Source: Nocardioides panzhihuensis
GTDB lineage: Bacteria; Actinomycetota; Actinomycetes; Propionibacteriales; Nocardioidaceae
NCBI RefSeq assembly: GCF_013408335.1
Contig: NZ_JACBZR010000001.1
Location: forward strand, 2,356,001-2,420,000
DNA: 64,000 nt
Direction: 5' to 3'
Below the pieces are notes generated by a model. It had not been told where the DNA came from. It did no database searches and saw nothing but the letters and a program-made list of their open reading frames with translations. Of the stretch, positions 1 through 9,025 are shown piece by piece (within the stretch, counting starts at the first letter, position 1; each line of letters starts with the position of its first letter). Both the position numbers and the translations under genes were made by a program.

Positions 1-59
1 CGCCCGGCCAAGCGCCAGAGCCGGCGACGCGCGCCCTCCTCCCCGGTGGCTCGTCGGAC

Positions 60-90
60 TTGACCTTGACATCGGTGTGAGGCCTTAACG
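60..90 (+). promoter_or_regulatory. Candidate MerR-type promoter upstream of the SDR gene
   Basis: A TTGACC hexamer (60-65) and a TTAACG hexamer (85-90) are separated by 19 bases, the long spacer typical of MerR-activated promoters. The spacer holds an imperfect dyad, CCTTGACA then TGTGAGG. The only gene that fits is the SDR starting at 141. The first 59 bases show nothing I can assign. This is motif reading only, and no MerR gene lies next to it. Confidence 0.35.
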
Positions 91-140
91 TCGCCGGCAC
101 CTCGATTTCATCCCCTTCACACAGCACAAGGAACCAACCG

Positions 141-821
141 ATGCCAGGAGCAGTGATCCTCGGAGCAGGCCCCGGACTGGGCCGGGCGATCGCCCGACGG
201 TTCGCCCGGGAGGGCCTGTCCATCAGCCTCATCGCCCGAAACCGCGCCACGGTCGAATCCGTGGCCGCGACGCTGGCCGACCTCGAAGCCCCGGTGCTGG
301 GGCTGAGTGCGGACTGCACCGACGAGTCCGCTCTCCGGACCGCATTGGAGAAGACGTACGCCGCGTTCGGTGTGCCGGAGGTCGTGGTCTACAACGCGGC
401 GATCATCCAGGCCGACACCGTCGGCGAGCTCTCGGTGAGCGACCACCTCGATGCGTGGGCCGTCAACGTCGTCGGAGCCCACACGGCGGCCGCCCAGGTC
501 ATCCCGAAGATGACGCGGAGTGGGAGCGGCACCTTCCTCGTCACCGGCGGCATGCCCGCCCCCAAGCGGGAGTACGTCAGCCTCTCGCTCGGCAAGGCCG
601 GGCTGCGGACCCTGGTGGACCTGCTCGACCAGGAGTACCTGTCCGCCGGGATCCATGTCGCCGCCGTCACCGTCGACGGTCCGATCGCGCCTGGGACGGC
701 CTTCGACCCCGACGACATCGCCGAGCACTACTGGACCCTGCACAGCCAGCCGAGGGAGCTGTGGCAGCGAGAGATCGTCCACACCGAGAATTCGATGCCG
801 CCCAGCAGGCTTCGCTATTAG
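141..821 (+). CDS. Atypical short-chain dehydrogenase/reductase-like protein
   Basis: 226 residues with an N-terminal Rossmann fold: a glycine-rich GAGPGLG loop at about residues 7-13 and an NAA motif at about 92-94, as in classical SDR cofactor binding. The catalytic positions do not match. The strand that normally carries the catalytic Ser reads VTGG, and the YxxxK segment reads SLSLGK, so the lysine is kept but Tyr is replaced by Leu. It may therefore be a non-catalytic or divergent NAD(P)-binding protein. It starts at an ATG after a possible MerR-type promoter and is followed 40 bases later by a membrane protein gene on the same strand. Substrate unknown. Confidence 0.75.
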   Translation: MPGAVILGAGPGLGRAIARRFAREGLSISLIARNRATVESVAATLADLEAPVLGLSADCTDESALRTALEKTYAAFGVPEVVVYNAAIIQADTVGELSVSDHLDAWAVNVVGAHTAAAQVIPKMTRSGSGTFLVTGGMPAPKREYVSLSLGKAGLRTLVDLLDQEYLSAGIHVAAVTVDGPIAPGTAFDPDDIAEHYWTLHSQPRELWQREIVHTENSMPPSRLRY

Positions 822-861
822 AATCCTTCTTCTAGATACCGCCCTCACATTGGAGACCTTC

Positions 862-1836
862 GTGTCCGCCTCCCGTCTCGACCCGCGGAAGATCGCTCTC
901 GCGACCGCCGTCCTCGCGACCCTGCCCTATCTGACGCTCAAGCTCTTGTGGCTGGGCGGGTCCACCGCCGGCATCACCAGCAGCGACGGCCTCGACGAGA
1001 TGCACGGCACGCGCCACGTGATAGGAAATGTGGTCACGATCGCGATGATGGCGCTCGCCGCCGGGTTCGCCTTCGCACTGACCCGCCCCTGGGCGGACCG
1101 TGTCCCGGCAAAGCTCGTCCTCGTCCTCGGGGCCGGCGCCACCGGACTGCTCGCCCCGATCCTGCTGGGGCTGCCGATCGGGCTCGCCGTGCAGACCGCC
1201 TTTGGCAGCGACACGGCACCGCGCGAGGACGGGCTCGCACCGTGGGTCTTCGGCCTCGTCTACGGTGGCTTCGGTCTCCTCGCGATCGCGTTGGCCGTCC
1301 TCGTCGTCGCCCATGTACTTCACCGCTGGGGCCATCTGATCAGCGAGCCGCCCGAGCGCCCCTCGCTCCCGATCACGCTCGCTGCCACCGCCGGCCTGCT
1401 CCCGTTCACGGCAGCCATGGCCTTCTGGGGCATCGCCGGCCCCGGTGACAGCGGGCCGCAGGGCCTGGAAGGCCCGGCCCAGCGGACGGTCCTCCTCGTC
1501 ACAGCTGTGCTCACCGTGGGCGCGCTGCTCGTCCCGATGGCGAGAGGATGGGCCGCACGCCGATCCCGGTTCGCCTGGCTCGTGACGTGGACCGGATGCT
1601 GCGTCGCAGCACTCCAGGGGCCGACCCAGCTACTGCTCGCCCAGGGCGGCGAACCGCAGCCCGCCGTCGCAGTCGTCGCCGCGCTGGCCACACCCGCCGC
1701 CTGCCTCTACGGCCTCGCGATCCTCCGCCGGGGACTCGCGCAGGTCACCGAGGTCAACGGACCTCGAGGAGTGCGACCGCTCGGATCGCAGCCGCGATCG
1801 GCTCATCCATCCAGTCGGGGATCTCGCCCCCGATGA
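862..1836 (+). CDS. Polytopic membrane protein of unknown function
   Basis: About 324 residues from a GTG at 862; an in-frame TTG at 850 is an alternative. I count about eight hydrophobic helices separated by short charged loops, with a basic C-terminal tail. No transporter or enzyme motif is recognisable. The last 83 bases overlap, tail to tail, the 3' end of the TetR regulator on the other strand, so the final residues are constrained by two genes or the true stop context is unusual. It lies 40 bases after the SDR gene and may be cotranscribed with it. Function unknown. Confidence 0.6.
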   Translation: MSASRLDPRKIALATAVLATLPYLTLKLLWLGGSTAGITSSDGLDEMHGTRHVIGNVVTIAMMALAAGFAFALTRPWADRVPAKLVLVLGAGATGLLAPILLGLPIGLAVQTAFGSDTAPREDGLAPWVFGLVYGGFGLLAIALAVLVVAHVLHRWGHLISEPPERPSLPITLAATAGLLPFTAAMAFWGIAGPGDSGPQGLEGPAQRTVLLVTAVLTVGALLVPMARGWAARRSRFAWLVTWTGCCVAALQGPTQLLLAQGGEPQPAVAVVAALATPAACLYGLAILRRGLAQVTEVNGPRGVRPLGSQPRSAHPSSRGSRPR

Positions 1837-2338
1837 GACCCCGCACCATGCCGTACGGAGTGTCCCTCGCCGCCAGCGCAACCAGAGCCAGCTCGCGCTC
1901 CGCGACTCGCCCATATCGCCGCTTCGCCAACCCCACGAGATGAGCCCTGACGGCATCGTTCAGCCCGGCGAGCTCTGTCTCGAGCCCGGCCGGCGGGTCC
2001 GCCATCAGGTGTGCATGGCGATAGAGCGTGAGCATCCGCGCCTCGCCGGGTTCGGCACGGCAGTATCGCGGCACCAGCAGTCCCGTGGCGACGATGGCCC
2101 CGACGGGATCCTCGACATCGGCCACCTCAGCGAACGTCGCCTGGAAGCGCCTGACCGAACGGATCCAGGCAGCGACGAACAGCTCCTTGCGTGACCCGAA
2201 CCGGTGGTAGATCGACCCGGAGGGAGCACCCAGGATCGCGGTGACATCGCCCAAGGTTGCGGCATGGCCACGTTCGTGCACGGCGCGCACCACCGTATCG
2301 AGGATCGCGTCACGGGAGTAGAGCGCTGGTTTCACCAC
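1754..2338 (-). CDS. TetR/AcrR family transcriptional regulator
   Basis: 194 residues. The N-terminal 50 residues form the TetR helix-turn-helix: an LGDVTAILGAPSGSIYHRFGSRKELF stretch fits the family pattern of recognition helix followed by a Y-x-F/H-F-x-x-K-E-x-L signature. The C-terminal part is a helical ligand-binding domain of unknown specificity. It converges on, and overlaps by 83 bases, the membrane protein gene on the plus strand, which is a plausible target together with the SDR gene. No operator was identified. Confidence 0.85.
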   Translation of the reverse strand: MVKPALYSRDAILDTVVRAVHERGHAATLGDVTAILGAPSGSIYHRFGSRKELFVAAWIRSVRRFQATFAEVADVEDPVGAIVATGLLVPRYCRAEPGEARMLTLYRHAHLMADPPAGLETELAGLNDAVRAHLVGLAKRRYGRVAERELALVALAARDTPYGMVRGLIGGEIPDWMDEPIAAAIRAVALLEVR

Positions 2339-2360
2339 TCACCCAGCCTAGGGACATGCC

Positions 2361-2513
2361 TCAGGACTCGAGGATCTGCCTGAGCTCGGGGTGCACGCGC
2401 AACGCCTCGGCCGTCTCGGCGCCGCGTCCCGACGTGACGATGTGAAGAGCCCGCCGGCCGAGGTCAGGGAGTCCAGGCTCCGGCAGTGACGGTCGACGAG
2501 CTCTACGGCGCAT
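2361..2513 (-). CDS. Small 50-residue protein coupled to the RNA methyltransferase gene
   Basis: A 51-codon frame whose ATG (2513-2511) overlaps the stop of the upstream methyltransferase gene in an ATGA arrangement, so translational coupling is likely. The product is basic at its N terminus (MRRRARRP) and ends HPELRQILES. No family is recognised. It could be a genuine small protein or the remnant of a longer gene. The overlap and codon-like composition are the only support. Confidence 0.4.
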   Translation of the reverse strand: MRRRARRPSLPEPGLPDLGRRALHIVTSGRGAETAEALRVHPELRQILES

Positions 2514-3721
2514 CACAGCAGGTCAGAGGCTGCTTTCGTGAGGAGCGCGACGGCCTCGACGTGATGCGTCATCGGGAAGAGGTCGAAGGCGCGCAAGGAG
2601 CGCAGCCGGTAACCGTGCTCGGCGAAGATCGCCACGTCGCGAGCCAGCGCGGCGGGGTCACAGGCGACGTAGGCGACCTTGCGGGGCGTACGCGCGACGA
2701 CGGCCTCGACGACGGCTCGTCGAGCGCCCTCGCGGGGCGGGTCGAGGACGACCAGGTCGAACGGCCGTTCCCCCAGGTCGGCCAGGACGGTGCTGACGTC
2801 GCCTGCGATCGCCTCGGCGGAGGGGACGTTGCTCGCGGCGAGCGCGGAGGCGGTCCGGTCTCCCTCGACGGTGACGACCTGTCCGAAGGGGCCGACCCTG
2901 TCGGCGAGATAGGCGGAGAAGAGACCCACACCGGCGTAGAGGTCCAGGGCGGAGTCGCCCGGGGACGGCGAGAGCGCTTCGAGCACTGCCGAGACCAGCG
3001 CCTCCGGCGCACCGGGATGCACCTGCCAGAAACCGTCGGCGGCGACCTCGAAGGTGTGCTCGACTCCGCCCACGGCGACTCGCTCCACGATGGTCCCGGG
3101 AGCGGGTTCGCGCGCGTCGGGAGAGGCGATCAGGCAGTCGGCGACGGGGATCACCTCGTGCGAGCGATACTTCCGCATCCCGCGTCCACCGCCTGGCGCG
3201 GCGACATAGCGCTGACGCGTACGCCACCGCAGGCCGTCGACGTCGCCGGGGACGGCCTCGACGACCAGATCGGCGAGCAGCGGGTCCTCGGCGGACAGAC
3301 CGCCCAGGCGGACCAGCTGCTCGCGCAGCACCGTCGCCTTCAGCTCGCGCTGAGCCGGCAGGGCGACGTGCTGGAAGTCGCAGCCGCCGCAGAGCCCGGG
3401 GCCGGCGTAGGGGCACGGCGGAACGACCCGTTCCGCGGCGGCCGAGACCACCGAGACCGCGTCCCCGCGCCAGAACCGGTCACCGGCGGTGCCCTCGGTG
3501 ATCTCGACGACCACGTGTTCACCGGGCAGCGCGTGGCGTACGAAGACGACGCGGGAGCTCTCCCTGGACGTGCCAGCCTCGATCTGAACTCGGGCGACGA
3601 AGTGACCGCCGTGAGCGACCGGCCCGACCTCGACCTCGAAGCGGCGCCCGACGTAGGACTCGCCCTTCGCGACCTTCGGACGCGGCCTCCGCCCACGTGG
3701 GGGTCTGCGTGTGCCGCTCAT
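2513..3721 (-). CDS. TrmA/RlmD-family RNA (uracil-C5) methyltransferase
   Basis: 402 residues from an ATG that overlaps the stop of the upstream permease gene (ATGA). An N-terminal TRAM-like OB domain (GRRFEVEVGPVAHGGHFVARV) is followed by a Cys cluster CPYAGPGLCGGC that matches the [4Fe-4S] ligands of this family. A Rossmann methyltransferase domain with LDPPREGA (motif IV) follows, then the catalytic-Cys motif YVACDPAALARD near the C terminus. The family methylates uridine in rRNA or tRNA using SAM; the exact target is not deducible. The order methyltransferase, APC permease, ceoB, ceoC is the same as Rv2689c-Rv2692 of M. tuberculosis from memory. Confidence 0.9.
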   Translation of the reverse strand: MSGTRRPPRGRRPRPKVAKGESYVGRRFEVEVGPVAHGGHFVARVQIEAGTSRESSRVVFVRHALPGEHVVVEITEGTAGDRFWRGDAVSVVSAAAERVVPPCPYAGPGLCGGCDFQHVALPAQRELKATVLREQLVRLGGLSAEDPLLADLVVEAVPGDVDGLRWRTRQRYVAAPGGGRGMRKYRSHEVIPVADCLIASPDAREPAPGTIVERVAVGGVEHTFEVAADGFWQVHPGAPEALVSAVLEALSPSPGDSALDLYAGVGLFSAYLADRVGPFGQVVTVEGDRTASALAASNVPSAEAIAGDVSTVLADLGERPFDLVVLDPPREGARRAVVEAVVARTPRKVAYVACDPAALARDVAIFAEHGYRLRSLRAFDLFPMTHHVEAVALLTKAASDLL

Positions 3722-5733
3722 CGTCGTCCGTCGCTTCCTCGGCGCAGCCCGGGGGCCAGCCAGTATTCCTCGCGCATCTCTTCGGCGCGCTCCTTGCCCG
3801 ATGCCAGCTGGTAGGGCACCGAGATGACCATGACGCCCGGCGTGAACAGCAGCCGGCCCTTGAGCCGCAGCGCCGTCTGGTTGTGGAGGAACTGCTCCCA
3901 CCAGCGGCCGACGACGTACTCGGGGATGTAGACGGCCACGACCCCACGCGGGTTGGCGTCGCGGATCGCCGAGGCGTACTCGACGACCGGGCGGATCAGC
4001 TCACGGTAGGGCGAGTGGAGCACCTTCAGCGGCATCGGCAGGTTGCGCTCGTCCCACTGCTTCAGCAGCTCGGCAGTGTCGGAGTCGGAGGTCGAGACGG
4101 TCACCGCCTCGAGCGCGTTGGGCCGCGAAGCCTGAGCGAAGGCCAGCGCTCGCAGGGTCGGCTTGTGGAGCTTGGAGACCAGGACCATCGCGTGGACCCT
4201 CGTCGGCAGCACTCGGTCGCGCTCATCGGCCGCCAGCTCGATCGCGACGTTGTCGTAGTGGCGGCGGATGCCGGTCATGAGCAGGAACGCGATCGCCATC
4301 GCCACGATCGAGATCCAGGCACCGTGGGTGAACTTGGTGATCAGCACGACCACCAAGACGATGCCGGTGACCGAGAGGCCGAAGGCGTTGATCGTGCGGC
4401 TGGTCTGCATCTTCGCGCGGACCACCGGGTCTCGCTCGTTCTTGAGCAGCCGGGTCCAGTGACGCACCATGCCGGCCTGGCCGATGGTGAACGCGACGAA
4501 GACCCCCACGATGTAGAGCTGGATCAGCCGGGTGACCTCGGCATCGAAGGCGACGATCAGCAGGATCGAGAATCCTGCGAGGATCACAATCCCGTTGCTG
4601 TAGGCGAGTCGGTCTCCTCGGGCGGCGAAGGCTCGCGGGGCGTAGCCGTCCTTGGCCAGGATCGAGGCCAGGACCGGGAAGCCGTTGAACGCGGTGTTGG
4701 CCGCCAGCAGCAGGATCATGCCGGTGGACAGGGTGATGAGGAAGAAGCCCGGCGGGAAGTTATCGAACACGACATGGGCGATCTGCCCGACCAGCGGCGC
4801 CTGATGGTAGTCGACCAGCACTTCCCCGTTGGGCCCACGCAGCTGGTGCTCGGGGTCCTCGACGACCTGGGCGTGGATGATGTTGGCCAGCGCGACGATC
4901 GACATCGCCAGCGTGATCGCGATCGCGCCGAGCAGCGCGAGCGTGGTGGCGGCGTTCTTGCCCTTGGGCTTGCGGAAGGCCGGTACGCCGTTGGCGATCG
5001 CCTCGACACCGGTGAGCGTGGCGCACCCGGAGGCGAAGGCCCGCAGCAGCAGGAAGGCCGCCGCGACCCCGGCGAAGCCGTCGGCGAACTCGGGTTCGGC
5101 GATGACCTGGAGGTCCGCGCTCTCCGCCCGACCAAGGCCGCCGCCGATGAAGTGCTGGCCCAAGCCCCAGCAGACCATGCCGAGCATCGAGAAGATGAAG
5201 ATGTAGGTCGGGATCGCAAAGGCCGTCCCCGACTCACGTACGCCGCGTAGGTTCATCGCGGCCAAGAAGAGGACCGCGGCGCCCGCGATCAGGACCTCGT
5301 GTCCACGGGCGACGTCGACGGTCGTCGCCAGATACTGAGCCGCGGACGAGATCGACACCGCGACCGTCAGCACGTAGTCGACCAGCAGCGCGCTGGCCAC
5401 CGTCAGCGCCGGTTTCGCGCCCAGGTTGGTTGACGCGACCTCGAAGTCGCCGCCGCCACTCTGATAGGCCTGCACGTTCTGGCGATAGGACAGCACCACC
5501 GCCAGCATCACGAAGCCGACGACGATCGCGATCTTCCAGGAGAACGTGTAGGCGGTCACCCCGGCGAGCGCGAGGGTCAAGAAGATCTCGTCGGGCGAGT
5601 AGGCCACCGAGGACAACGGGTCGCTTGCGAACACCGGGAGCGCGATGCGCTTCGGCAGCAATGTCTCGCCCAACTGCGAGCTACGGAGCTTACGGCCGAT
5701 CAGAAGCCGTTTGGATACGTCGCCTACACCCAC
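3718..5733 (-). CDS. APC-superfamily permease, possible KimA-like potassium transporter
   Basis: About 671 residues from a GTG at 5733, chosen because the family begins shortly before KRLLIGRKLRSSQLGETLLPKR; a longer in-frame start exists at 5844. About twelve hydrophobic helices fill residues 40-480, beginning with LPVFASDPLSSVAYSPDEI, a motif shared with KimA/YdaO-type APC proteins. The last 190 residues form a soluble cytoplasmic domain. It is divergent from ceoB across a short gap and overlaps the RNA methyltransferase by ATGA. The TrkA-like neighbours suggest K+ transport rather than amino acid uptake; that is inference. Confidence 0.8.
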   Translation of the reverse strand: MGVGDVSKRLLIGRKLRSSQLGETLLPKRIALPVFASDPLSSVAYSPDEIFLTLALAGVTAYTFSWKIAIVVGFVMLAVVLSYRQNVQAYQSGGGDFEVASTNLGAKPALTVASALLVDYVLTVAVSISSAAQYLATTVDVARGHEVLIAGAAVLFLAAMNLRGVRESGTAFAIPTYIFIFSMLGMVCWGLGQHFIGGGLGRAESADLQVIAEPEFADGFAGVAAAFLLLRAFASGCATLTGVEAIANGVPAFRKPKGKNAATTLALLGAIAITLAMSIVALANIIHAQVVEDPEHQLRGPNGEVLVDYHQAPLVGQIAHVVFDNFPPGFFLITLSTGMILLLAANTAFNGFPVLASILAKDGYAPRAFAARGDRLAYSNGIVILAGFSILLIVAFDAEVTRLIQLYIVGVFVAFTIGQAGMVRHWTRLLKNERDPVVRAKMQTSRTINAFGLSVTGIVLVVVLITKFTHGAWISIVAMAIAFLLMTGIRRHYDNVAIELAADERDRVLPTRVHAMVLVSKLHKPTLRALAFAQASRPNALEAVTVSTSDSDTAELLKQWDERNLPMPLKVLHSPYRELIRPVVEYASAIRDANPRGVVAVYIPEYVVGRWWEQFLHNQTALRLKGRLLFTPGVMVISVPYQLASGKERAEEMREEYWLAPGLRRGSDGRR

Positions 5734-5854
5734 ATTGGCCGAGGCTACGGCAAATCTCGGGCTGCGCGCGCTTCCGGATCGGGCCCGGCCCCTGAACACG
5801 CCAACTTCGAGGGCGTAGGCGACACGTGGGCAGAGCGAGTGCAATCATGACACG

Positions 5855-6517
5855 GTGCACGTAGTGATCATGGGCTGTGGCCGCGTCGGCTCGACCCTGG
5901 CCAGAAGCCTCGAGGACCGCAACCACACGGTCTCGATCATCGACCAGAACTCCGACGCGTTCCGGCGGCTCGGACCGGGTTTCAACGGCGACAAGGTCGC
6001 CGGGATGGGCTTCGACCGGCAGGTCCTGCTCAAGGCCGGCATCAAGCGGGCCGAGGCGTTCGCGGCGGTCTCCAGCGGCGACAACTCCAACATCATCTCC
6101 GCCCGGGTCGCACGCGAGGAGTTCGGCATCCAGCAGGTCGTGGCACGCATCTACGACCCCGGCCGCGCCGAGGTCTACCAGCGCCTCGGGATCAGCACCG
6201 TGGCGACCGTGAAGTGGACCGCCGACCAGGTGCTCCGCCGCCTTCTCCCGGCCGGCGCCGAGCCCGACTTCCGGGACATGTCGGGCAACATCCGCATCGA
6301 CCAGGTCGTCATGCCCGAGTCCTGGGTCGGCGAGCGGACCATCAAGTTCCAGCGCCAGTCCGGCAGCCGGATCGCTTGGATCGACCGACTCGGCGAGGGG
6401 ATCCTTCCGGTCCGCGAGAGCGTGATCCAGGAGGGCGACGTGCTCCACATCGTGATGCGCGAGGAGAACACCGCGCAGGCATATCAGACGATCAAGAACG
6501 GCCCCGAGGAAGACTGA
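5855..6517 (+). CDS. ceoB: TrkA-family potassium uptake regulatory protein CeoB
   Basis: 220 residues from a GTG. The N-terminal RCK-N Rossmann domain has the GCGRVGSTLA nucleotide-binding loop at residues 7-16 followed by the acidic end of strand 2 (IIDQN). The C-terminal half is an RCK-C domain ending in the VLHIVMR strand. Such proteins bind NAD(H) or nucleotides and gate K+ transporters at the membrane. It is followed 5 bases later by a second TrkA-like gene, as in the ceoBC pair of mycobacteria, and is divergent from the APC permease it may control. Confidence 0.9.
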   Translation: MHVVIMGCGRVGSTLARSLEDRNHTVSIIDQNSDAFRRLGPGFNGDKVAGMGFDRQVLLKAGIKRAEAFAAVSSGDNSNIISARVAREEFGIQQVVARIYDPGRAEVYQRLGISTVATVKWTADQVLRRLLPAGAEPDFRDMSGNIRIDQVVMPESWVGERTIKFQRQSGSRIAWIDRLGEGILPVRESVIQEGDVLHIVMREENTAQAYQTIKNGPEED

Positions 6518-6522
6518 CCACG

Positions 6523-7194
6523 ATGAGAGTTGCAATCGCCGGGGCCGGGGCCGTCGGCCGGTCCATCGCCAGTGAGCTGATCACCAACGGCCACGAGGTG
6601 CTCCTCATCGACAAGAACCCGGGCTCGATCAAGCCCGAGCGGGTGCCCGACGCGGAGTGGCTGCTCGCCGACGCCTGTGAGCTCTCCTCGCTCGAGGAGG
6701 CCAGGCTCGACAACTGCGACGTGGTCATCGCCGCGACCGGGGACGACAAGGCCAACCTGGTCTGCTCGCTGCTGGCCAAGACAGAGTTCGCCGTCCCGCG
6801 CACCGTCGGCCGGGTCAACCATCCGAACAACGAGTGGCTCTTCACCGAGGCGTGGGGTGTCGACGTCAACGTCTCGACACCGCGGATCATGTCCGCGCTG
6901 GTCGAGGAGGCCGTCACCGTGGGCGACCTGGTGCGGCTGTTCACCTTCCGGCAGGGCCAGGCCAACCTGGTCGAGATCACCCTGCCCGCCGACTCCCCCT
7001 ATGTCGGCAAGCCCACCGGCCTGGTGCCGTTCCCGGAGAACTGCGCGCTGGTCACGCTCCTGCGCGACGGTCAGGTCTACGTACCCACGCCCGAGCAATC
7101 TCTCGAACAGGGCGACGAGCTCCTCTTCGTCGTGCCCACCGAGCAGGAGGACGAGCTCGAGCGTCTTCTCGCCCCGGCCGGCCACCCCGGCTGA
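6523..7194 (+). CDS. ceoC: TrkA-family potassium uptake regulatory protein CeoC
   Basis: 223 residues from an ATG at 6523, five bases after ceoB. An RCK-N domain carries GAGAVGRSIA at residues 7-16 and LLIDKNP at the end of strand 2; an RCK-C domain with LLFVVP closes the protein. It is the second member of the ceoBC pair and probably hetero-oligomerises with CeoB on a K+ transporter. In the remembered mycobacterial order the next gene would be the DUF3159 membrane protein. Here that gene is about 29 kb away, so the accessory insertion starts just after this stop codon. Confidence 0.9.
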   Translation: MRVAIAGAGAVGRSIASELITNGHEVLLIDKNPGSIKPERVPDAEWLLADACELSSLEEARLDNCDVVIAATGDDKANLVCSLLAKTEFAVPRTVGRVNHPNNEWLFTEAWGVDVNVSTPRIMSALVEEAVTVGDLVRLFTFRQGQANLVEITLPADSPYVGKPTGLVPFPENCALVTLLRDGQVYVPTPEQSLEQGDELLFVVPTEQEDELERLLAPAGHPG

Positions 7195-7243
7195 CGCCGA
7201 GGATCTCGTACGCCGCAACCCCCCGATCTCGGCAGGACATCAG

Positions 7244-9025
7244 TTGGCTCGCTCTCCCCTCCTCCAGACGCTGCGCCCTGTCCAGGGAAGGCTGATCGCC
7301 AGCCTGCTGCTGATGGTCGTCTCGACCGTTGCCGGGCTGGTGCCCCTCGTCGGGATCGTCGAGCTCGCTCGGATCCTGCTGCCCGCGGTGACTGGCGGAC
7401 CCGGCTCTGCTGTGGACGCCGACCGCGCCTGGGTCGTGGTCTGGGTGAGCGTCGCGGCGCTGCTGGTGCGCCTGGCGACGGTGCTCGGCTCGTCCTGGCT
7501 CTCCCACGTCGCCGACCTCGACCTCTCGATCCATCTGCGCCGGCTGCTGGTCGCCCGGCTCGGCCGGGTGCCGCTGGCGTGGTTCACCGAGCGCAACTCC
7601 GGCACGGTCAAGAAGGCGGTGCAGGACGATGTCGCCGCACTGCACCATCTGGTCGCCCACTCGGTCATGGAACTCACCGCGGCGATCACGCTCCCGACCG
7701 TCGTCGCCGTCTATCTCTTCCTCGTCTCGCCGCCGCTCGCGCTGGTCACGCTCGTCCCGCTCGCGCTCGGCCTGGTCGGGTTCCGGATCTCGATGCGGGG
7801 CGCCGGTGCGCTCTACCGCGACTACGACGCCGGGCTCGCCGACCTGGCCGCGGCGACGGTCGAGAACACCGGCGGGATCGCGGAGATCAAGACGTTCGGC
7901 GCCACCGGGCAGGCCCACCGGCGCCTGGCCGAGGTCGCCACCCGGTTCGGCGGGTTCAACCGGGCCTGGATGCGTCACTCCGCCCTCGGCATGCTGCTGA
8001 TGGAGCTCGCGCTCACCCCCGCGCTCACCCTCGTGCTCGTCCTCGGCGGCGGCGTCTGGATGCTCCGGGCAGGCTGGCTCACCGGGCCGGACCTGGTCCC
8101 GTTCCTCGTCCTCGGGCTGGCCATGACCGCACCGGTCACCGTCGCCGGCTACGCCGCCCGCGAGCTGCGCGAGGCGACCGAGGCGGCTCGGCGCATCCAG
8201 CGGCTCCTGGCCGAGCCGGAGCTTCCCGAGCCCGTGGTCCCTGCCGCCGCGCCGACCTCGGCCCGCGTCGAGCTCGAGGCCGTCTCCTTCGCCTACTCCC
8301 CCGCCAACGCAGCGGTGCTGCACGACATCGACCTGGTCCTCGAACCCGGCACCGTGACGGCGCTCGTGGGCCACTCCGGCTCGGGCAAGTCGACGCTCGC
8401 CAAGCTGCTGCCCCGGTTCGCCGACCCGACAACGGGCCGGATCACCATCGACGGCGTGGACCTGCGCGAGCTGACGAGCGCGCAGCTCTACGAGCAGGTC
8501 TCCTTCGTCTTCCAGGACACCGGGCTGCTGCGTACCTCGATCCGGGACAACATCCGGCTCGCCCACCCGCGGGCCCCCGAAGAGGACGTACGCCGCGCCG
8601 CAGCGGCCGCGCAGATCGCCGACCGCATCGACGAGCTGCCGCGCGGCTACGAGTCGGTGGTCGGCGAGGATGCCCAGCTCTCCGGCGGCGAGCGGCAACG
8701 GGTCGCGATCGCCCGCGCCCTCCTCTCCGACACCCCGATCCTCGTCCTCGACGAGGCCACCGCGGCCGCCGACCCCGAGTCGGAGGCTCTCGTCCAGCGG
8801 GCGCTGTCCCGCCTCGTCGCCGGACGTACGCTGCTGGTGATCGCCCATCGGCTCTCGACGGTGACAGCGGCCGACCAGATCGTGCTCCTCGACGCGGGCC
8901 GGGTCGCCGAGCGCGGCACCCACGAGGAGCTGCTCGCCCGCGGCGGGCGCTACGCCCGGCTCTGGGCCGCCGACCAGCGCGCCCACCCGGCCCCCGTCGG
9001 TCGAGCCGTGGAGGAGTCGGCATGA
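7244..9025 (+). CDS. ABC half-transporter, permease fused to ATPase (first of a pair)
   Basis: About 593 residues from a TTG at 7244, picked because AGGA lies six bases upstream and the reading frame to its left belongs to ceoC in another frame. Six hydrophobic helices occupy residues 10-310, then a nucleotide-binding domain with Walker A GHSGSGKST, signature LSGGERQR and Walker B ILVLDEAT. The companion half-transporter begins at 9102, with a tiny leader ORF in between. The pair resembles YbtPQ/IrtAB-type siderophore ABC systems as much as drug exporters. Its position next to a metallophore importer favours a metallophore role, which is inference. Confidence 0.85.
   Translation: MARSPLLQTLRPVQGRLIASLLLMVVSTVAGLVPLVGIVELARILLPAVTGGPGSAVDADRAWVVVWVSVAALLVRLATVLGSSWLSHVADLDLSIHLRRLLVARLGRVPLAWFTERNSGTVKKAVQDDVAALHHLVAHSVMELTAAITLPTVVAVYLFLVSPPLALVTLVPLALGLVGFRISMRGAGALYRDYDAGLADLAAATVENTGGIAEIKTFGATGQAHRRLAEVATRFGGFNRAWMRHSALGMLLMELALTPALTLVLVLGGGVWMLRAGWLTGPDLVPFLVLGLAMTAPVTVAGYAARELREATEAARRIQRLLAEPELPEPVVPAAAPTSARVELEAVSFAYSPANAAVLHDIDLVLEPGTVTALVGHSGSGKSTLAKLLPRFADPTTGRITIDGVDLRELTSAQLYEQVSFVFQDTGLLRTSIRDNIRLAHPRAPEEDVRRAAAAAQIADRIDELPRGYESVVGEDAQLSGGERQRVAIARALLSDTPILVLDEATAAADPESEALVQRALSRLVAGRTLLVIAHRLSTVTAADQIVLLDAGRVAERGTHEELLARGGRYARLWAADQRAHPAPVGRAVEESA

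Noticed and set aside
2257..2445. 62-codon plus-strand ORF opposite the TetR start and the small coupled ORF
   Set aside because: Arg/Pro-rich shadow frame with no ribosome site.
3697..5250. 517-codon plus-strand open frame opposite the APC permease
   Set aside because: Low-complexity composition rich in Arg, Asp, Gly and His, and completely antisense to a real permease gene.
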